A DNA stretch of 43,946 bases from a virus, in IMG/VR virus record IMGVR_UViG_3300028025_003303, positions 1 to 43,946 of that record; one strand, 5' to 3'. This document shows positions 18,879 to 25,725 of the stretch, in pieces; within the stretch, counting starts at the first letter, position 1; each line of letters begins with the position of its first letter. The position numbers and the translations under genes are program-made. The notes beneath the pieces were generated by a model. That model saw only the letters and a program-made list of their open reading frames with translations. It searched no databases and had not been told where the DNA came from.

Positions 18879-19141
18879 TGCACGTTAGACAGGTCAGAAC
18901 AAAAAACAATAGATTTAGTACCGTACAATACGATAGTGCTGGAAATATATTAACGCCATCTAGAAAAAAAGAACTCAAGAAACTTGCCAAGAAGCATCCC
19001 AAAGGTGGTCCTAAGTGGGTTAAAATTATAAGTCAATATAGTGGCACATGCTGTGTCTGTCATAACAATATGTTGATTGGTAAAGAAATGTTGTGGAATA
19101 AAAAAAATAAAAAGACTAAGCATATTGGATGTGACAAATGA
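18878..19141 (+). CDS. 87-residue basic zinc-finger protein
   Basis: The protein starts MHVRQVRTKNNRFSTVQYDS. A Lys-rich middle (SRKKELKKLAKKHPKGGPKW) precedes CCVCHNNMLIGKEMLWN (about 58-74) and a final HIGC, the CxxC...HxxC arrangement of a short treble-clef-like finger. Nucleic-acid binding is likely from charge and fold. It overlaps the next gene by 4 bp. Confidence 0.65.
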   Translation: MHVRQVRTKNNRFSTVQYDSAGNILTPSRKKELKKLAKKHPKGGPKWVKIISQYSGTCCVCHNNMLIGKEMLWNKKNKKTKHIGCDK

Positions 19142-19344
19142 TTAACCTAGAAATCCCAGATCCATTTGCTAACTTTGTGGCTAGGAAAGAACGTAAGTCT
19201 AAAGGTTTTATATATGATTGGTTTGCTGGAGAGTGGTCTATGAACTGTGGATGTTGTGGGGAATTGATTTGTGCCCCCACCAAAAAAACGATTATACAAA
19301 CCAGGCTTTACCATACAAGAAATGAATGCTTAAATGGATACTAA
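19138..19344 (+). CDS. 68-residue zinc protein
   Basis: The protein starts MINLEIPDPFANFVARKERK. CGCCGELIC (37-45) and a distal H59...C64 could form one zinc site. Basic and aromatic residues dominate. It overlaps the next gene by 11 bp. Function unknown. Confidence 0.6.
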   Translation: MINLEIPDPFANFVARKERKSKGFIYDWFAGEWSMNCGCCGELICAPTKKTIIQTRLYHTRNECLNGY

Positions 19345-19441
19345 ATGTACTAAATGTGATATGTCAGAATTTGAAGAAGACTTTTACGAAACTCATCAAT
19401 GGCTTCCAGGAAAATTGTGGTGCGTTAATAAAAATGACTAG
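19334..19441 (+). CDS. 35-residue Cys protein
   Basis: The protein reads MDTKCTKCDMSEFEEDFYET then HQWLPGKLWCVNKND. CTKC (5-8) with H21 and C30 resembles a minimal zinc knuckle. It overlaps both neighbours in different frames, typical of this coupled set of zinc proteins. Confidence 0.5.
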   Translation: MDTKCTKCDMSEFEEDFYETHQWLPGKLWCVNKND

Positions 19442-19541
19442 GATAATAGTCTGTCCTACCTGTAATAAAGAGTGGGAACTTAGATGGGGTATCTTTGCTT
19501 ACGATTCTTTATCTAGGCATATGAAGACTACTCACCGATAG
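19434..19541 (+). CDS. 35-residue single C2H2 zinc finger
   Basis: The protein reads MTRIIVCPTCNKEWELRWGI then FAYDSLSRHMKTTHR. CPTC (7-10) and H29/H34 give a C-x2-C-x18-H-x4-H finger, a layout known from small virus and actinobacterial proteins. The spacing between the pairs is longer than the classical 12. It is the last gene of the operon. Confidence 0.65.
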   Translation: MTRIIVCPTCNKEWELRWGIFAYDSLSRHMKTTHR

Positions 19542-19555
19542 TGCCCTTTAGGGCA
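19542..19555 (+). terminator. short hairpin after zinc-protein operon
   Basis: TGCCC, TTTA loop, GGGCA directly after the TAG of the C2H2 gene. The downstream sequence is not T-rich, so termination is uncertain. Confidence 0.4.
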
Positions 19556-19609
19556 TATGGAGGTTTTATATCTCTCCCGCCGCCGAACTTAAAATCTCTA
19601 TTTTGCGCC

Positions 19610-19638
19610 TTGCCTTTATCGCCGAACTTTGTTATAAT
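19610..19638 (+). promoter_or_regulatory. strong promoter of the putative small RNA
   Basis: TTGCCT (19610-19615), 17 bp, perfect TATAAT (19633-19638). The -35 overlaps CCTTGCC (19608-19614), the left arm of an inverted repeat whose right arm GGCAAGG is at 19654-19660. GCCGAACTT is repeated at 19582 and 19621. The flanking repeats could bind a regulator. Confidence 0.75.
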
Positions 19639-19644
19639 TAATTT

Positions 19645-19800
19645 GTCGCCCTAGGCAAGGAGACGAACATTAATAAATTAAACTACCTAGTCCCGCCATC
19701 GGACTCTAAATATAAAGGGCGCAGAGGCATGAACGGTTGTTCCCTATCTTGTGGAAGTGATCGTAACTCTCTTGTCGGGGGAGACAGCGACATAAAATAA
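19645..19800 (+). ncRNA. putative structured small RNA
   Basis: The best -10 box of the region (TATAAT) drives a stretch with no ATG gene of normal size. The predicted 5' end TGTCGC (19644-19649) is complementary to GCGACA (19787-19792), closing a domain of about 140 nt that contains AGTCC/GGACT and GAAC/GTTC hairpins. It is less AT-rich than its surroundings. It may instead, or also, encode a 43-residue peptide (see the entry at 19669). No Rfam family is recognised. Confidence 0.45.
19669..19800 (+). CDS. possible 43-codon gene with ATT start
   Basis: AAGGAG (19657-19662) lies 6 bp before ATT, and the frame stays open to TAA at 19800. The product would read (M)NKLNYLVPPSDSKYKGRRG and then MNGCSLSCGSDRNSLVGGDS. 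ATT starts are very rare, so this may be chance; the internal ATG at 19729 could give a 23-residue peptide. The ribosome site being the right arm of the GGCAAGG repeat is notable. Confidence 0.25.
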   Translation: MNKLNYLVPPSDSKYKGRRGMNGCSLSCGSDRNSLVGGDSDIK

Positions 19801-19833
19801 CTGGTTACACCTGAGCATGTGTATAAAAGGCTC

Positions 19834-19862
19834 TTGACTTTTGCCACAAAATTTGGGACAAT
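19834..19862 (+). promoter_or_regulatory. promoter for leaderless glycosylase gene
   Basis: TTGACT (19834-19839), 17-bp spacer with CCACAAAATTTGG, GACAAT (19857-19862), then 6 nt to ATG. Confidence 0.7.
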
Positions 19863-19868
19863 TAATAC

Positions 19869-20330
19869 ATGCAAACCTTTCTACCTTTTTCGGATTACGA
19901 ACAGGTCGCCGAAACCCTAGATAATAAACGCCTTAACAAGCAGATTCTTGAAGGCTATCAAATCTTAAAGATATTATCTGGTGCTTCAGAATCAGGTGCT
20001 TGGAGAAACCATCCAGCCGTATTGATGTGGAAAAACTCTGAGCATTACCTTGATGAGTATATTAAGTATATGGCTATTGAGGCTAACTACCGTGGAATTA
20101 AAACAGATAAAAATATATCAAACATTAAAGAACTAAAGGCTAAGTTTGCAAAGCGTTGGGGTAATGTCAAACCCATCTGGTCTCAGCCAGAGCATCTTGA
20201 TCGTGTTACTCTTAGCCATAGGGCTAATTTATATCGTAAGGATTCTATGCATTATGCAGAGTTTAGGTTAAATACCGCCAATCCTTGCTGTGATAAGTGT
20301 TTATACTATTGGCCAACACATACGTTATGA
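19869..20330 (+). CDS. pyrimidine-dimer glycosylase-like (DenV / MSMEG_6728 type)
   Basis: The protein has 153 residues. MQTFLPFSDYEQVAETLDNK, RLNKQILEGYQILKIL and WRNHPAVLMWKNSEHYLDEY match the MSMEG_6728-type proteins, whose N-terminal part resembles T4 endonuclease V (DenV), an excision-repair enzyme for UV dimers. Arg21 and the RNHP motif are kept. A C-terminal CCDKC adds a possible metal site. Repair activity is inferred from family resemblance. Sunlit freshwater would fit such a gene. The leaderless start is supported by the promoter. Confidence 0.7.
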   Translation: MQTFLPFSDYEQVAETLDNKRLNKQILEGYQILKILSGASESGAWRNHPAVLMWKNSEHYLDEYIKYMAIEANYRGIKTDKNISNIKELKAKFAKRWGNVKPIWSQPEHLDRVTLSHRANLYRKDSMHYAEFRLNTANPCCDKCLYYWPTHTL

Positions 20331-20437
20331 TTTGGTGGATATGGAAAAGACACATTAAGTGTCGCATGGGATTTCATTTTACATTGGGCAAAGATGATAA
20401 AAGATTTTGCCTTATATGTTCGGAAGAAATGTTTTAA
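20327..20437 (+). CDS. 36-residue aromatic/zinc peptide
   Basis: The peptide starts MIWWIWKRHIKCRMGFHFTL and has CLIC near the end. H9, C12, H17 and the CLIC pair (C28, C31) may bind zinc. The start overlaps the TGA of the glycosylase gene. It is convergent with, and overlaps, the GIY-YIG-like gene by 26 bp. Confidence 0.5.
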   Translation: MIWWIWKRHIKCRMGFHFTLGKDDKRFCLICSEEMF

Positions 20438-20744
20438 TAGTTTTATTAATTATATTGATTACTTTGCGTGATGAAATTGCTTCAGAACTAAAAGCCTCAG
20501 TGTATCCATGTTGTGGCATATCTTCTTTAACAAGATAAGCCTTTGGAAACTTATTACGAAGAACCTTTAAAACCTCAGATTCAATCTGCCTTGCCAAACC
20601 CCTATCTTGAAGATACCAGTACTTAATCAGCATCCAACCTTTGACTCTATGCTGAGAGTATCTACGATTAGATAGGTTTGCTATACCAACCTTGAATGCT
20701 TTAAGAGTTGGAGAGTATATTAGGTATAGTAGGGTTCTTTCCAT
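20412..20744 (-). CDS. GIY-YIG-superfamily nuclease-like protein
   Basis: The protein has 110 residues, starting MERTLLYLIYSPTLKAFKVG. The core pattern YLIYSPTLKAFKVGIA...R..QH...GW, then L.D...A..IE..VL..LR, matches the T5orf172/MUG113 branch of GIY-YIG proteins; Arg27 or Arg28 and Glu57 are candidate catalytic residues. The start at 20744 is chosen because TATAAT (- strand) ends 6 bp upstream, as for other leaderless genes. An alternative ATG at 20765 would add 7 residues. It lies alone and opposite its neighbours, like a homing or defence gene. Confidence 0.6.
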   Translation of the reverse strand: MERTLLYLIYSPTLKAFKVGIANLSNRRYSQHRVKGWMLIKYWYLQDRGLARQIESEVLKVLRNKFPKAYLVKEDMPQHGYTEAFSSEAISSRKVINIINKTIKTFLPNI

Positions 20745-20758
20745 GTGTTTATTATATC

Positions 20759-20787
20759 TTGACATACCGCCACAAAATTGATATACT
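20759..20787 (+). promoter_or_regulatory. TTGACA promoter, overlapping the opposing gene's start region
   Basis: TTGACA (20759-20764), 17-bp spacer TACCGCCACAAAATTGA, TATACT (20782-20787). The GIY-YIG-like gene promoter (TATAAT, 20756-20751 on the - strand) overlaps it, so the two promoters face away from each other and may compete. Confidence 0.75.
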
Positions 20788-20810
20788 GAATATAACGATA
20801 GGGGGCTAGA

Positions 20811-20894
20811 GTGATTAATTTATTATTTCTTATACCAGCATTTATTTTGGGGTACGTTGCTTGTTATTTTGTAATGACATACAAGGTTGACTAA
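20811..20894 (+). CDS. 27-residue membrane peptide
   Basis: GTG start; reads (M)INLLFLIPAFILGYVACYF then VMTYKVD. One transmembrane helix. GGGGGCTAGA may act as ribosome site. TAATG coupling to the next gene. Role unknown. Confidence 0.5.
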   Translation: MINLLFLIPAFILGYVACYFVMTYKVD

Positions 20895-20992
20895 TGAAAG
20901 AACCCAAAATCATGACTATGGATTGGCGTGGACTTGGATACTGGCCTGTCTGGAAAGATGGTAGGATAGTCTGGGAGAAAGAAGATAAGTAA
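20894..20992 (+). CDS. 32-residue Trp-rich peptide
   Basis: The peptide reads MKEPKIMTMDWRGLGYWPVW then KDGRIVWEKEDK. The Trp/Gly-rich beta hairpin is distinctive. TAATG coupling on both sides supports translation. No family is recognised. Confidence 0.5.
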   Translation: MKEPKIMTMDWRGLGYWPVWKDGRIVWEKEDK

Positions 20993-21141
20993 TGCATACC
21001 TATGAATTTACCTGTGATGGCTGCGGTACCAAGATCACTATGGAGATACACAAAGAGTTAGACTATAATCTTCACTGCCCTTGCGGATTAAAGATGACTT
21101 TAATATTTTATTTAAAGAGTCCAGACGTAAGAGCAGAGTAA
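20992..21141 (+). CDS. 49-residue zinc ribbon, paralogue of the 14023 product
   Basis: The protein starts MHTYEFTCDGCGTKITMEIH. CDGC (8-11) and CPC (29-31) form a four-ligand ribbon. The layout Y.F.CD..C...L....LHCPCG.KM matches the 76-residue protein at 14023. Function unknown. Confidence 0.65.
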   Translation: MHTYEFTCDGCGTKITMEIHKELDYNLHCPCGLKMTLIFYLKSPDVRAE

Positions 21142-21159
21142 AGGTTTTATTTCTATAAC

Positions 21160-21188
21160 TTTACAAAACCCCATATCTTCTGTATACT
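21160..21188 (+). promoter_or_regulatory. promoter for leaderless gene at 21195
   Basis: TTTACA (21160-21165), 17 bp, TATACT (21183-21188), then 6 nt to ATG. Confidence 0.7.
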
Positions 21189-21194
21189 TGTTAT

Positions 21195-21332
21195 ATGGAA
21201 AAAACATTGAACATACATATAAAAGAAATACGAGAGCAAATAGCCAAAGAGATTGAGGCTATTGAAATTAGAGATAGTATTGAAAATGCTGTTGGTATGA
21301 GATTAATTGCTGCTAAGGTTGCAAGAGGATAA
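21195..21332 (+). CDS. 45-residue helical protein, related to the 21531 product
   Basis: The protein starts MEKTLNIHIKEIREQIAKEI and ends AAKVARG. The middle KEIREQIAKEIE and the end resemble KEIRDQIAVDIE...AAIARGQ in the 70-residue protein at 21531, so the two are likely duplicates. The start is fixed by the promoter. It is followed by a tRNA. Confidence 0.6.
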   Translation: MEKTLNIHIKEIREQIAKEIEAIEIRDSIENAVGMRLIAAKVARG

Positions 21333-21342
21333 ATCTTTTTAA

Positions 21343-21416
21343 GCAGCAGTAGCCAAGTTGGTCAAGGCACCGAACTCATAATTCGGCTATCGTAGGTTCA
21401 AGTCCTACCTGCTGTA
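21343..21416 (+). tRNA. tRNA with CAT anticodon (Met or lysidine Ile2)
   Basis: A 74-nt cloverleaf: acceptor GCAGCAG/CTGCTGT (first pair G-U), anticodon stem CCGAA/TTCGG around CTCATAA (anticodon CAT), T arm GTAGG-TTCAAGT-CCTAC, discriminator A. It lacks the three G-C pairs of initiator anticodon stems, so it is elongator Met or Ile2 (CAU modified to lysidine). CCA is not encoded. A short T-run (21336-21340) precedes it. Confidence 0.9.
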
Positions 21417-21436
21417 CGATCTGGTATTATAGAAGT

Positions 21437-21538
21437 ATGTTTTGTGACTACTGTGGTGGCAGGTTAGTTAATGGCGATTGTAATAATTGCTTTAGTAACT
21501 CTAGTGCCCTGAGAGATTTTGAGGATGAAGATGACTAA
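21437..21538 (+). CDS. 33-residue zinc ribbon
   Basis: The peptide reads MFCDYCGGRLVNGDCNNCFS then NSSALRDFEDEDD. CDYC (3-6) and CNNC (15-18) form a compact four-cysteine ribbon with an acidic tail. TATTAT lies 6 bp before the ATG, so it may be leaderless, although the -35 would fall in the tRNA. It overlaps the next gene by 8 bp. Confidence 0.6.
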   Translation: MFCDYCGGRLVNGDCNNCFSNSSALRDFEDEDD

Positions 21539-21743
21539 CTGGACAGAAGAACTAACAGAAAAACAAAAAGAGCAGGTTTGGGACTTTATTGTTTTTACTG
21601 TAAAAGAAATAAGAGATCAGATAGCCGTTGATATTGAAGGAACATCTCAACTTTGGAAAGCAAAAGGATTGAACAAATCTCGCAGGACTCAAAAAGCATT
21701 TGAAATTTCTGCTGCAATTGCTAGAGGGCAGAACGAGGTTTAA
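21531..21743 (+). CDS. 70-residue helical protein, related to the 21195 product
   Basis: The protein starts MTNWTEELTEKQKEQVWDFI. The ATG at 21531 follows GAGGATGAAG; an earlier ATG at 21519 would overlap the zinc ribbon more. KEIRDQIAVDIEGTS and KAFEISAAIARGQ align with the 45-residue protein. Function unknown. Confidence 0.6.
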   Translation: MTNWTEELTEKQKEQVWDFIVFTVKEIRDQIAVDIEGTSQLWKAKGLNKSRRTQKAFEISAAIARGQNEV

Positions 21744-21744
21744 C

Positions 21745-21906
21745 ATGGGAGAACTTGAAGAAGGCATTAAAAATGTTCTTTTTAATATAGCAAAAGAACT
21801 AACTATTCACGAACTTGATGAGTCAAATGCTATTATTGAAATAAACTATGATAAGTATACTGTTGAAATTATGGAACTATTTAAAAAGTATTTGGAAGGA
21901 AGGTAG
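21745..21906 (+). CDS. 53-residue helical protein
   Basis: The protein starts MGELEEGIKNVLFNIAKELT. It is acidic, mixed helix and strand, ending ELFKKYLEGR. GAGGTTTAAC is the ribosome site and supports 21745 over the in-frame ATG at 21700. It directly precedes the glycan island, and its AAGGAAGGTAG end serves as ribosome site for the next gene. Confidence 0.6.
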   Translation: MGELEEGIKNVLFNIAKELTIHELDESNAIIEINYDKYTVEIMELFKKYLEGR

Positions 21907-21908
21907 TC

Positions 21909-22625
21909 ATGGCTCATACTAAAAAAGAAACTATTACGATTGGGTGGTGTGATGGTGGAATGGTTGAAGGTAGATTTGCAGATGGAATAATTAATACAAT
22001 TATGACCTGTGATAAAGAAAATATAAAATTTGTAAACAAACTTCGTGTTAATGGAAATCAAATTGGAAGACAGAGACAGGTTTTGTTTGATAAATGGGCT
22101 GATGATATTAAAAGTGATTGGCTTTTATGGGTAGATTCAGACATTGTTTTAACTCCAGCAGTTTTTAAAACAATTTGGGAAACAGCAGACAGACTATCTA
22201 AACCAGTAGTAACTGGAGTTTATTTTGTTTCTAAAGAAAATGAACAATCTTTAATGCAACCATTTCCAGCAATATTTAATCAAGGAAGTAATGAGCACGA
22301 GTTAGTAATCATTCACCCACTGCCAGACAATCAAGTTATAAAGGTTGACTCTGCTGGGTTTGGACTAACACTTATGCATAAATCAATTATTGATCCTATT
22401 CGTGCAGTTGAACCAGACTACTCTTTGTTTGGAGAAAAAGAGGGTCTTGGAAATAAATACATTAGTGAAGATATTGTATTTTTCCGTAAGTTAAAAAAGG
22501 CTGGAATTCCATTGTATGCTCACACTGGTGCTACAGTTCAACATTTAAAAACCTTCTCATTTGATCAAAACTATTACAATTTATATTGGAATGGGCTACA
22601 AAAAGAATTATTTACTAAAGGATAG
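21909..22625 (+). CDS. GT-A glycosyltransferase, first gene of the glycan island
   Basis: The protein has 238 residues. QIGRQRQVLFDKWADDIKSD precedes the nucleotide-sugar motif WVDSDIVL with DxD at residues 76-78, the metal site of GT-A folds. VVTGVYFVSKENEQ and a late SEDIVFFRKLKKAGIPLY (the (E/D)D acceptor-side motif) complete the GT2-like pattern. It would transfer a sugar from a nucleotide donor in the cytoplasm. The AAGGAAGGTAGTC ribosome site is strong. Donor and acceptor are unknown. Confidence 0.75.
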   Translation: MAHTKKETITIGWCDGGMVEGRFADGIINTIMTCDKENIKFVNKLRVNGNQIGRQRQVLFDKWADDIKSDWLLWVDSDIVLTPAVFKTIWETADRLSKPVVTGVYFVSKENEQSLMQPFPAIFNQGSNEHELVIIHPLPDNQVIKVDSAGFGLTLMHKSIIDPIRAVEPDYSLFGEKEGLGNKYISEDIVFFRKLKKAGIPLYAHTGATVQHLKTFSFDQNYYNLYWNGLQKELFTKG

Positions 22626-22629
22626 ATCA

Positions 22630-23589
22630 TTGGCTAATATAGTATTTCTTGGTAACTTTGAGGTATCTTATAGTAGTGAGAATCATCACGCTAAGTCTTT
22701 AGAGTCTCTTGGACATACCGTTGAAAAAATGCAGGAAAAGAAAGCAACAAGCGAACAAATATTAAAGCAAGCATTACGATCAAATCTTTTTATCTGGGTT
22801 CATACACATAGGTGGAATACTCCAGGATCAATGCCTATGGATGAAGTTCTTATAAAATTAAAAGATGCTGGTATTCCAACAATGACTTATCATCTTGATT
22901 TATGGTTTGGTATTGAACGACAAAAAGATTTAGAAAATGATAACTTTTATAAAACAATCGGGCACTTCTTTACAGTTGATAAACTAATGGCTGATTGGTT
23001 TAATGAAAATACAAATGTAAAAGGACACTTTATACCTGCTGGTGTTTACGATAAAGAATGCTATATTCACTCAGACTACGATAAGTATGGCTTTGAGCAC
23101 GATGTTATTTTTGTTGGTAGCAGGGGCTATCATCATGAACATAAGTATCGCCCAGAACTAATAGACTTTTTAAGAAAAACATATGGTAAAAAATTCCTTC
23201 ATGTTGGTGGAGATGGAGATACTGGAACTGTGCGTGGTGATGCATTAAACCGCATGTATGCAAAAAGCAAGGTAGCAATTGGAGATAGCCTTAACATTAA
23301 CTTTAACTATCCTTACTATACTAGTGATAGGTTGTTTGAAAGTACTGGTCGTGGTGGTTTTACCATTTACCCTCGCATTAAAGGTCTTGAAGAATATTTT
23401 GAAGATGGTAAAGAAATTATTTTTTATGAGCATGGAAACTTTAATGACCTAAAAGAAAAAATAGATCAGTATTTATTAGATGGCATATCAAGAGAGAGTA
23501 TAAGGTCAGCAGGGCATGAAAGAACTAAGAGTGAACATACCTATGTGCATAGGTGGAGTTCAATTATGAATGAGTTAGGAATCAAATGA
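22630..23589 (+). CDS. GT-B glycosyltransferase
   Basis: The protein has 319 residues from a TTG start at 22630 with AAAGGATAGATCA upstream; the in-frame ATG at 22561 would overlap the previous gene by 65 bp. The N-terminal domain (NIVFLGNFEVSYSSENHHAK) and the C-terminal domain with DVIFVGSRGYHHEHKYRPEL, FLHVGGDGD and DRLFESTGRGGFTIYPRIKG follow group 1 / DUF3880-type enzymes in which ...E....G.... contacts the nucleotide sugar. It overlaps the next gene by 4 bp. Confidence 0.75.
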   Translation: MANIVFLGNFEVSYSSENHHAKSLESLGHTVEKMQEKKATSEQILKQALRSNLFIWVHTHRWNTPGSMPMDEVLIKLKDAGIPTMTYHLDLWFGIERQKDLENDNFYKTIGHFFTVDKLMADWFNENTNVKGHFIPAGVYDKECYIHSDYDKYGFEHDVIFVGSRGYHHEHKYRPELIDFLRKTYGKKFLHVGGDGDTGTVRGDALNRMYAKSKVAIGDSLNINFNYPYYTSDRLFESTGRGGFTIYPRIKGLEEYFEDGKEIIFYEHGNFNDLKEKIDQYLLDGISRESIRSAGHERTKSEHTYVHRWSSIMNELGIK

Positions 23590-24515
23590 AAAACATAGCG
23601 ATTACTGGTGCAACTGGACTTCTTGGCTCACACTTATCAAACTACTATTTATCTTTAGGCTATAACGTATTTGTATTATTAAAAGATGAGCATAGCCGTA
23701 CAGAACTTTCTAAAGACGTAAACAAGGTATATGGAAGTATCAATAACAAAACAGATATTGATTTCTTCATAGAAAAGTCAAGACCAGATTACTTTATTCA
23801 TCTTGCAGCGCAGACTCAGGCATACGACTCAATTAAATACCCTTACAATACTTTTTATACAAATATGGTTGGAACATTAAATGTTCTTGAGTCATTAAGA
23901 GAATACAAAGGCTGCAAGTCAATCATCGTTGCATCTAGCGATAAAGCCTATGGTGAATTAACTAATGATGAATACTTTGAAGACCATATTCTTAATGGAG
24001 TATATCCATATGATGCATCTAAATCTATTACAGATATCATATGTAATTCATATAGAAATACATACAGTATGCCAGTTGTAACTACACGTGCTTGTAATAT
24101 ATACGGAACTGGCGATAATAATATTCAGCGATTGATCCCTGGAATTGTAAGGGCATATAAGAATGATGTGTTATTTACAATAAGAAATGCTGGCAGAGAT
24201 ATTAGAGAATATATAAATGTTAAAGATGTTGTATCAGCATATTCAAACATACTTACATATGGCGAAACAGTTAACAACATCCCATCATTTAACATATCTT
24301 CTGGTGAAAGATATTCTACTCTTGAAGTATTTAATATTGTCCAAGATGTTATTGGTAAAAAGATTAGGCATGAGATAGTTGCAAGTGACGGATTTGAAAT
24401 TAAAAAACAATTTATGAACTCATCTTTGCTGCAAGAAAAAACTGGATGGAAACCAGAACATACTATGAAAGATACAATGAGAGAAATAGTTGATTTTTAT
24501 ATGGAGAATAAATGA
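23586..24515 (+). CDS. NAD-dependent sugar-nucleotide dehydratase/epimerase (extended SDR)
   Basis: The protein has 309 residues. The NAD(P) loop GATGLLG is at 8-14. VASSDKAYG (115-123) and Y142-x3-K146 are the extended-SDR active site; SSDKAYG is typical of CDP-glucose and GDP-mannose 4,6-dehydratases. TRACNIYGTGDNNIQRLIPG matches the family's sugar-binding region. It probably makes a keto-deoxy or epimerised nucleotide sugar used by the neighbouring transferases. Which sugar cannot be told from sequence. Confidence 0.8.
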   Translation: MKNIAITGATGLLGSHLSNYYLSLGYNVFVLLKDEHSRTELSKDVNKVYGSINNKTDIDFFIEKSRPDYFIHLAAQTQAYDSIKYPYNTFYTNMVGTLNVLESLREYKGCKSIIVASSDKAYGELTNDEYFEDHILNGVYPYDASKSITDIICNSYRNTYSMPVVTTRACNIYGTGDNNIQRLIPGIVRAYKNDVLFTIRNAGRDIREYINVKDVVSAYSNILTYGETVNNIPSFNISSGERYSTLEVFNIVQDVIGKKIRHEIVASDGFEIKKQFMNSSLLQEKTGWKPEHTMKDTMREIVDFYMENK

Positions 24516-25021
24516 ACATAAACTTTGGATGTGGAAGTATTCAGCCTTCTGATTGGACTAACATAGATCTTGATACAGAATTTAAAACTGAGTATAGAGA
24601 TTTAAGTTTAATACCTGACAACTCTTGTGATGTTCTTGTTTGTCATGCAATAATTTGTTGTGTTAAGTATCATGATATTGAAAAAGTATTGTCAGAATTT
24701 TATAGAGTTTTAAAACCAAATGGAGTTGTAAGAATTAGTCTTCCAGATATAGTCTCTGGCTTTGATGCATATCAAAATAATAATATTAATTTTTTCCCTA
24801 ATTCTGAAGATGACTTAGATAAAAGATTTTCTGCATGGCTAACCTGGTATTCACAATCAGCATCGCTACTAACAAGTAAGGCGTTGCAATATAAATTACA
24901 GGCTGTTGGCTTTAATAATGTTTCTGAAACAAACTTTAAACAAACAGTATATTCAAATAAAAAAATATACGAACTTGACACAAGAGAACATGAGTTTTAT
25001 TTTGTAGAGGCAATGAAATGA
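24512..25021 (+). CDS. SAM-dependent methyltransferase (type 11-like)
   Basis: The protein has 169 residues. MNINFGCGSIQPSDWTNIDL gives the short motif I (FGCG, 5-8) and the acidic end of strand 2 (D19). LSLIPDNSCDVLVCHAI is motif II/III and EFYRVLKPNGVVRISLPD the conserved post-motif helix-strand. Such minimal enzymes often methylate sugars in glycan clusters. ATGA overlaps at both ends couple it to its neighbours. Confidence 0.8.
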   Translation: MNINFGCGSIQPSDWTNIDLDTEFKTEYRDLSLIPDNSCDVLVCHAIICCVKYHDIEKVLSEFYRVLKPNGVVRISLPDIVSGFDAYQNNNINFFPNSEDDLDKRFSAWLTWYSQSASLLTSKALQYKLQAVGFNNVSETNFKQTVYSNKKIYELDTREHEFYFVEAMK

Positions 25022-25725
25022 CAGAAATGATTAAGACAATTTTAAACGGAGAGTTTGAAATTGTGCTTCCAAAACATCGTGCAGATAGACCAGAGTGGCA
25101 TAGTGAAGAAGGTTGGGAAAAACCAAGACTTAAATCAATGAATGAACATATTGGTAAAGATGATGTTGTTTATTATGTTGGCGCAGAAGAAGGAGAGTTT
25201 CCAGCATTGTGTCAAATGTGGGGCGCAGAAGTTGTTTTGTTTGAACCAAATCCAAAAGTTTGGTCTCACCTTCCAGCAACTTGGACATCTAATAATTTAA
25301 AACTTCCAATGGTTTGTATTCCTGGATTTGCTTCTGATAAGATAAACAATCTTTCACGAGTGTATAGAGATGAATGGCCACCAGAAGTTAATGATGAAAT
25401 TTTAGCAGCGCATGGATTTAAAGAACTATATCTTGAAGGTGATTCGTATGGTCAAATTACTATAGATTCTTGTGTCTATGATCATAAGATTAAGCCACCT
25501 ACCGCAATTTGTTTAGACGTAGAGGGTAGTGAGTGGAGAGTTCTTGGAGGTGCTGAGAGAGTGCTTAAAGGTTATAAACCTAAGATTTGGTTGTCTGGAC
25601 ACCCTGAATTTATGTTGCAACAATGGGATGAGTCTTTATATAGTCTTAGACAATGGATAAAAAATTTAGGATATAAAGAAACATTGCTTGATTACCAACA
25701 CGAAGTTCACCTGTTCTATGAGTAG
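25018..25725 (+). CDS. FkbM-type methyltransferase
   Basis: The protein has 235 residues. VVYYVGAEEGEFPALCQMWG (about 49-68) and VVLFEPNPKVW follow FkbM motifs I and II, with Ala-Glu replacing part of the usual DIGAN.G. ICLDVEGSEWRVLGGAERVL is the strongly conserved late FkbM motif (D.EG.E..VL.GA). FkbM enzymes usually O-methylate sugars or polyketides. It overlaps the fusion gene by 8 bp. Confidence 0.8.
   Translation: MTEMIKTILNGEFEIVLPKHRADRPEWHSEEGWEKPRLKSMNEHIGKDDVVYYVGAEEGEFPALCQMWGAEVVLFEPNPKVWSHLPATWTSNNLKLPMVCIPGFASDKINNLSRVYRDEWPPEVNDEILAAHGFKELYLEGDSYGQITIDSCVYDHKIKPPTAICLDVEGSEWRVLGGAERVLKGYKPKIWLSGHPEFMLQQWDESLYSLRQWIKNLGYKETLLDYQHEVHLFYE

Noticed and set aside
19645-19800. tmRNA or a known riboswitch
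   Set aside because: No tRNA-like ends, no tag peptide ending in Ala-Ala, and no recognised ligand-binding core; only an unassigned structured RNA can be supported.
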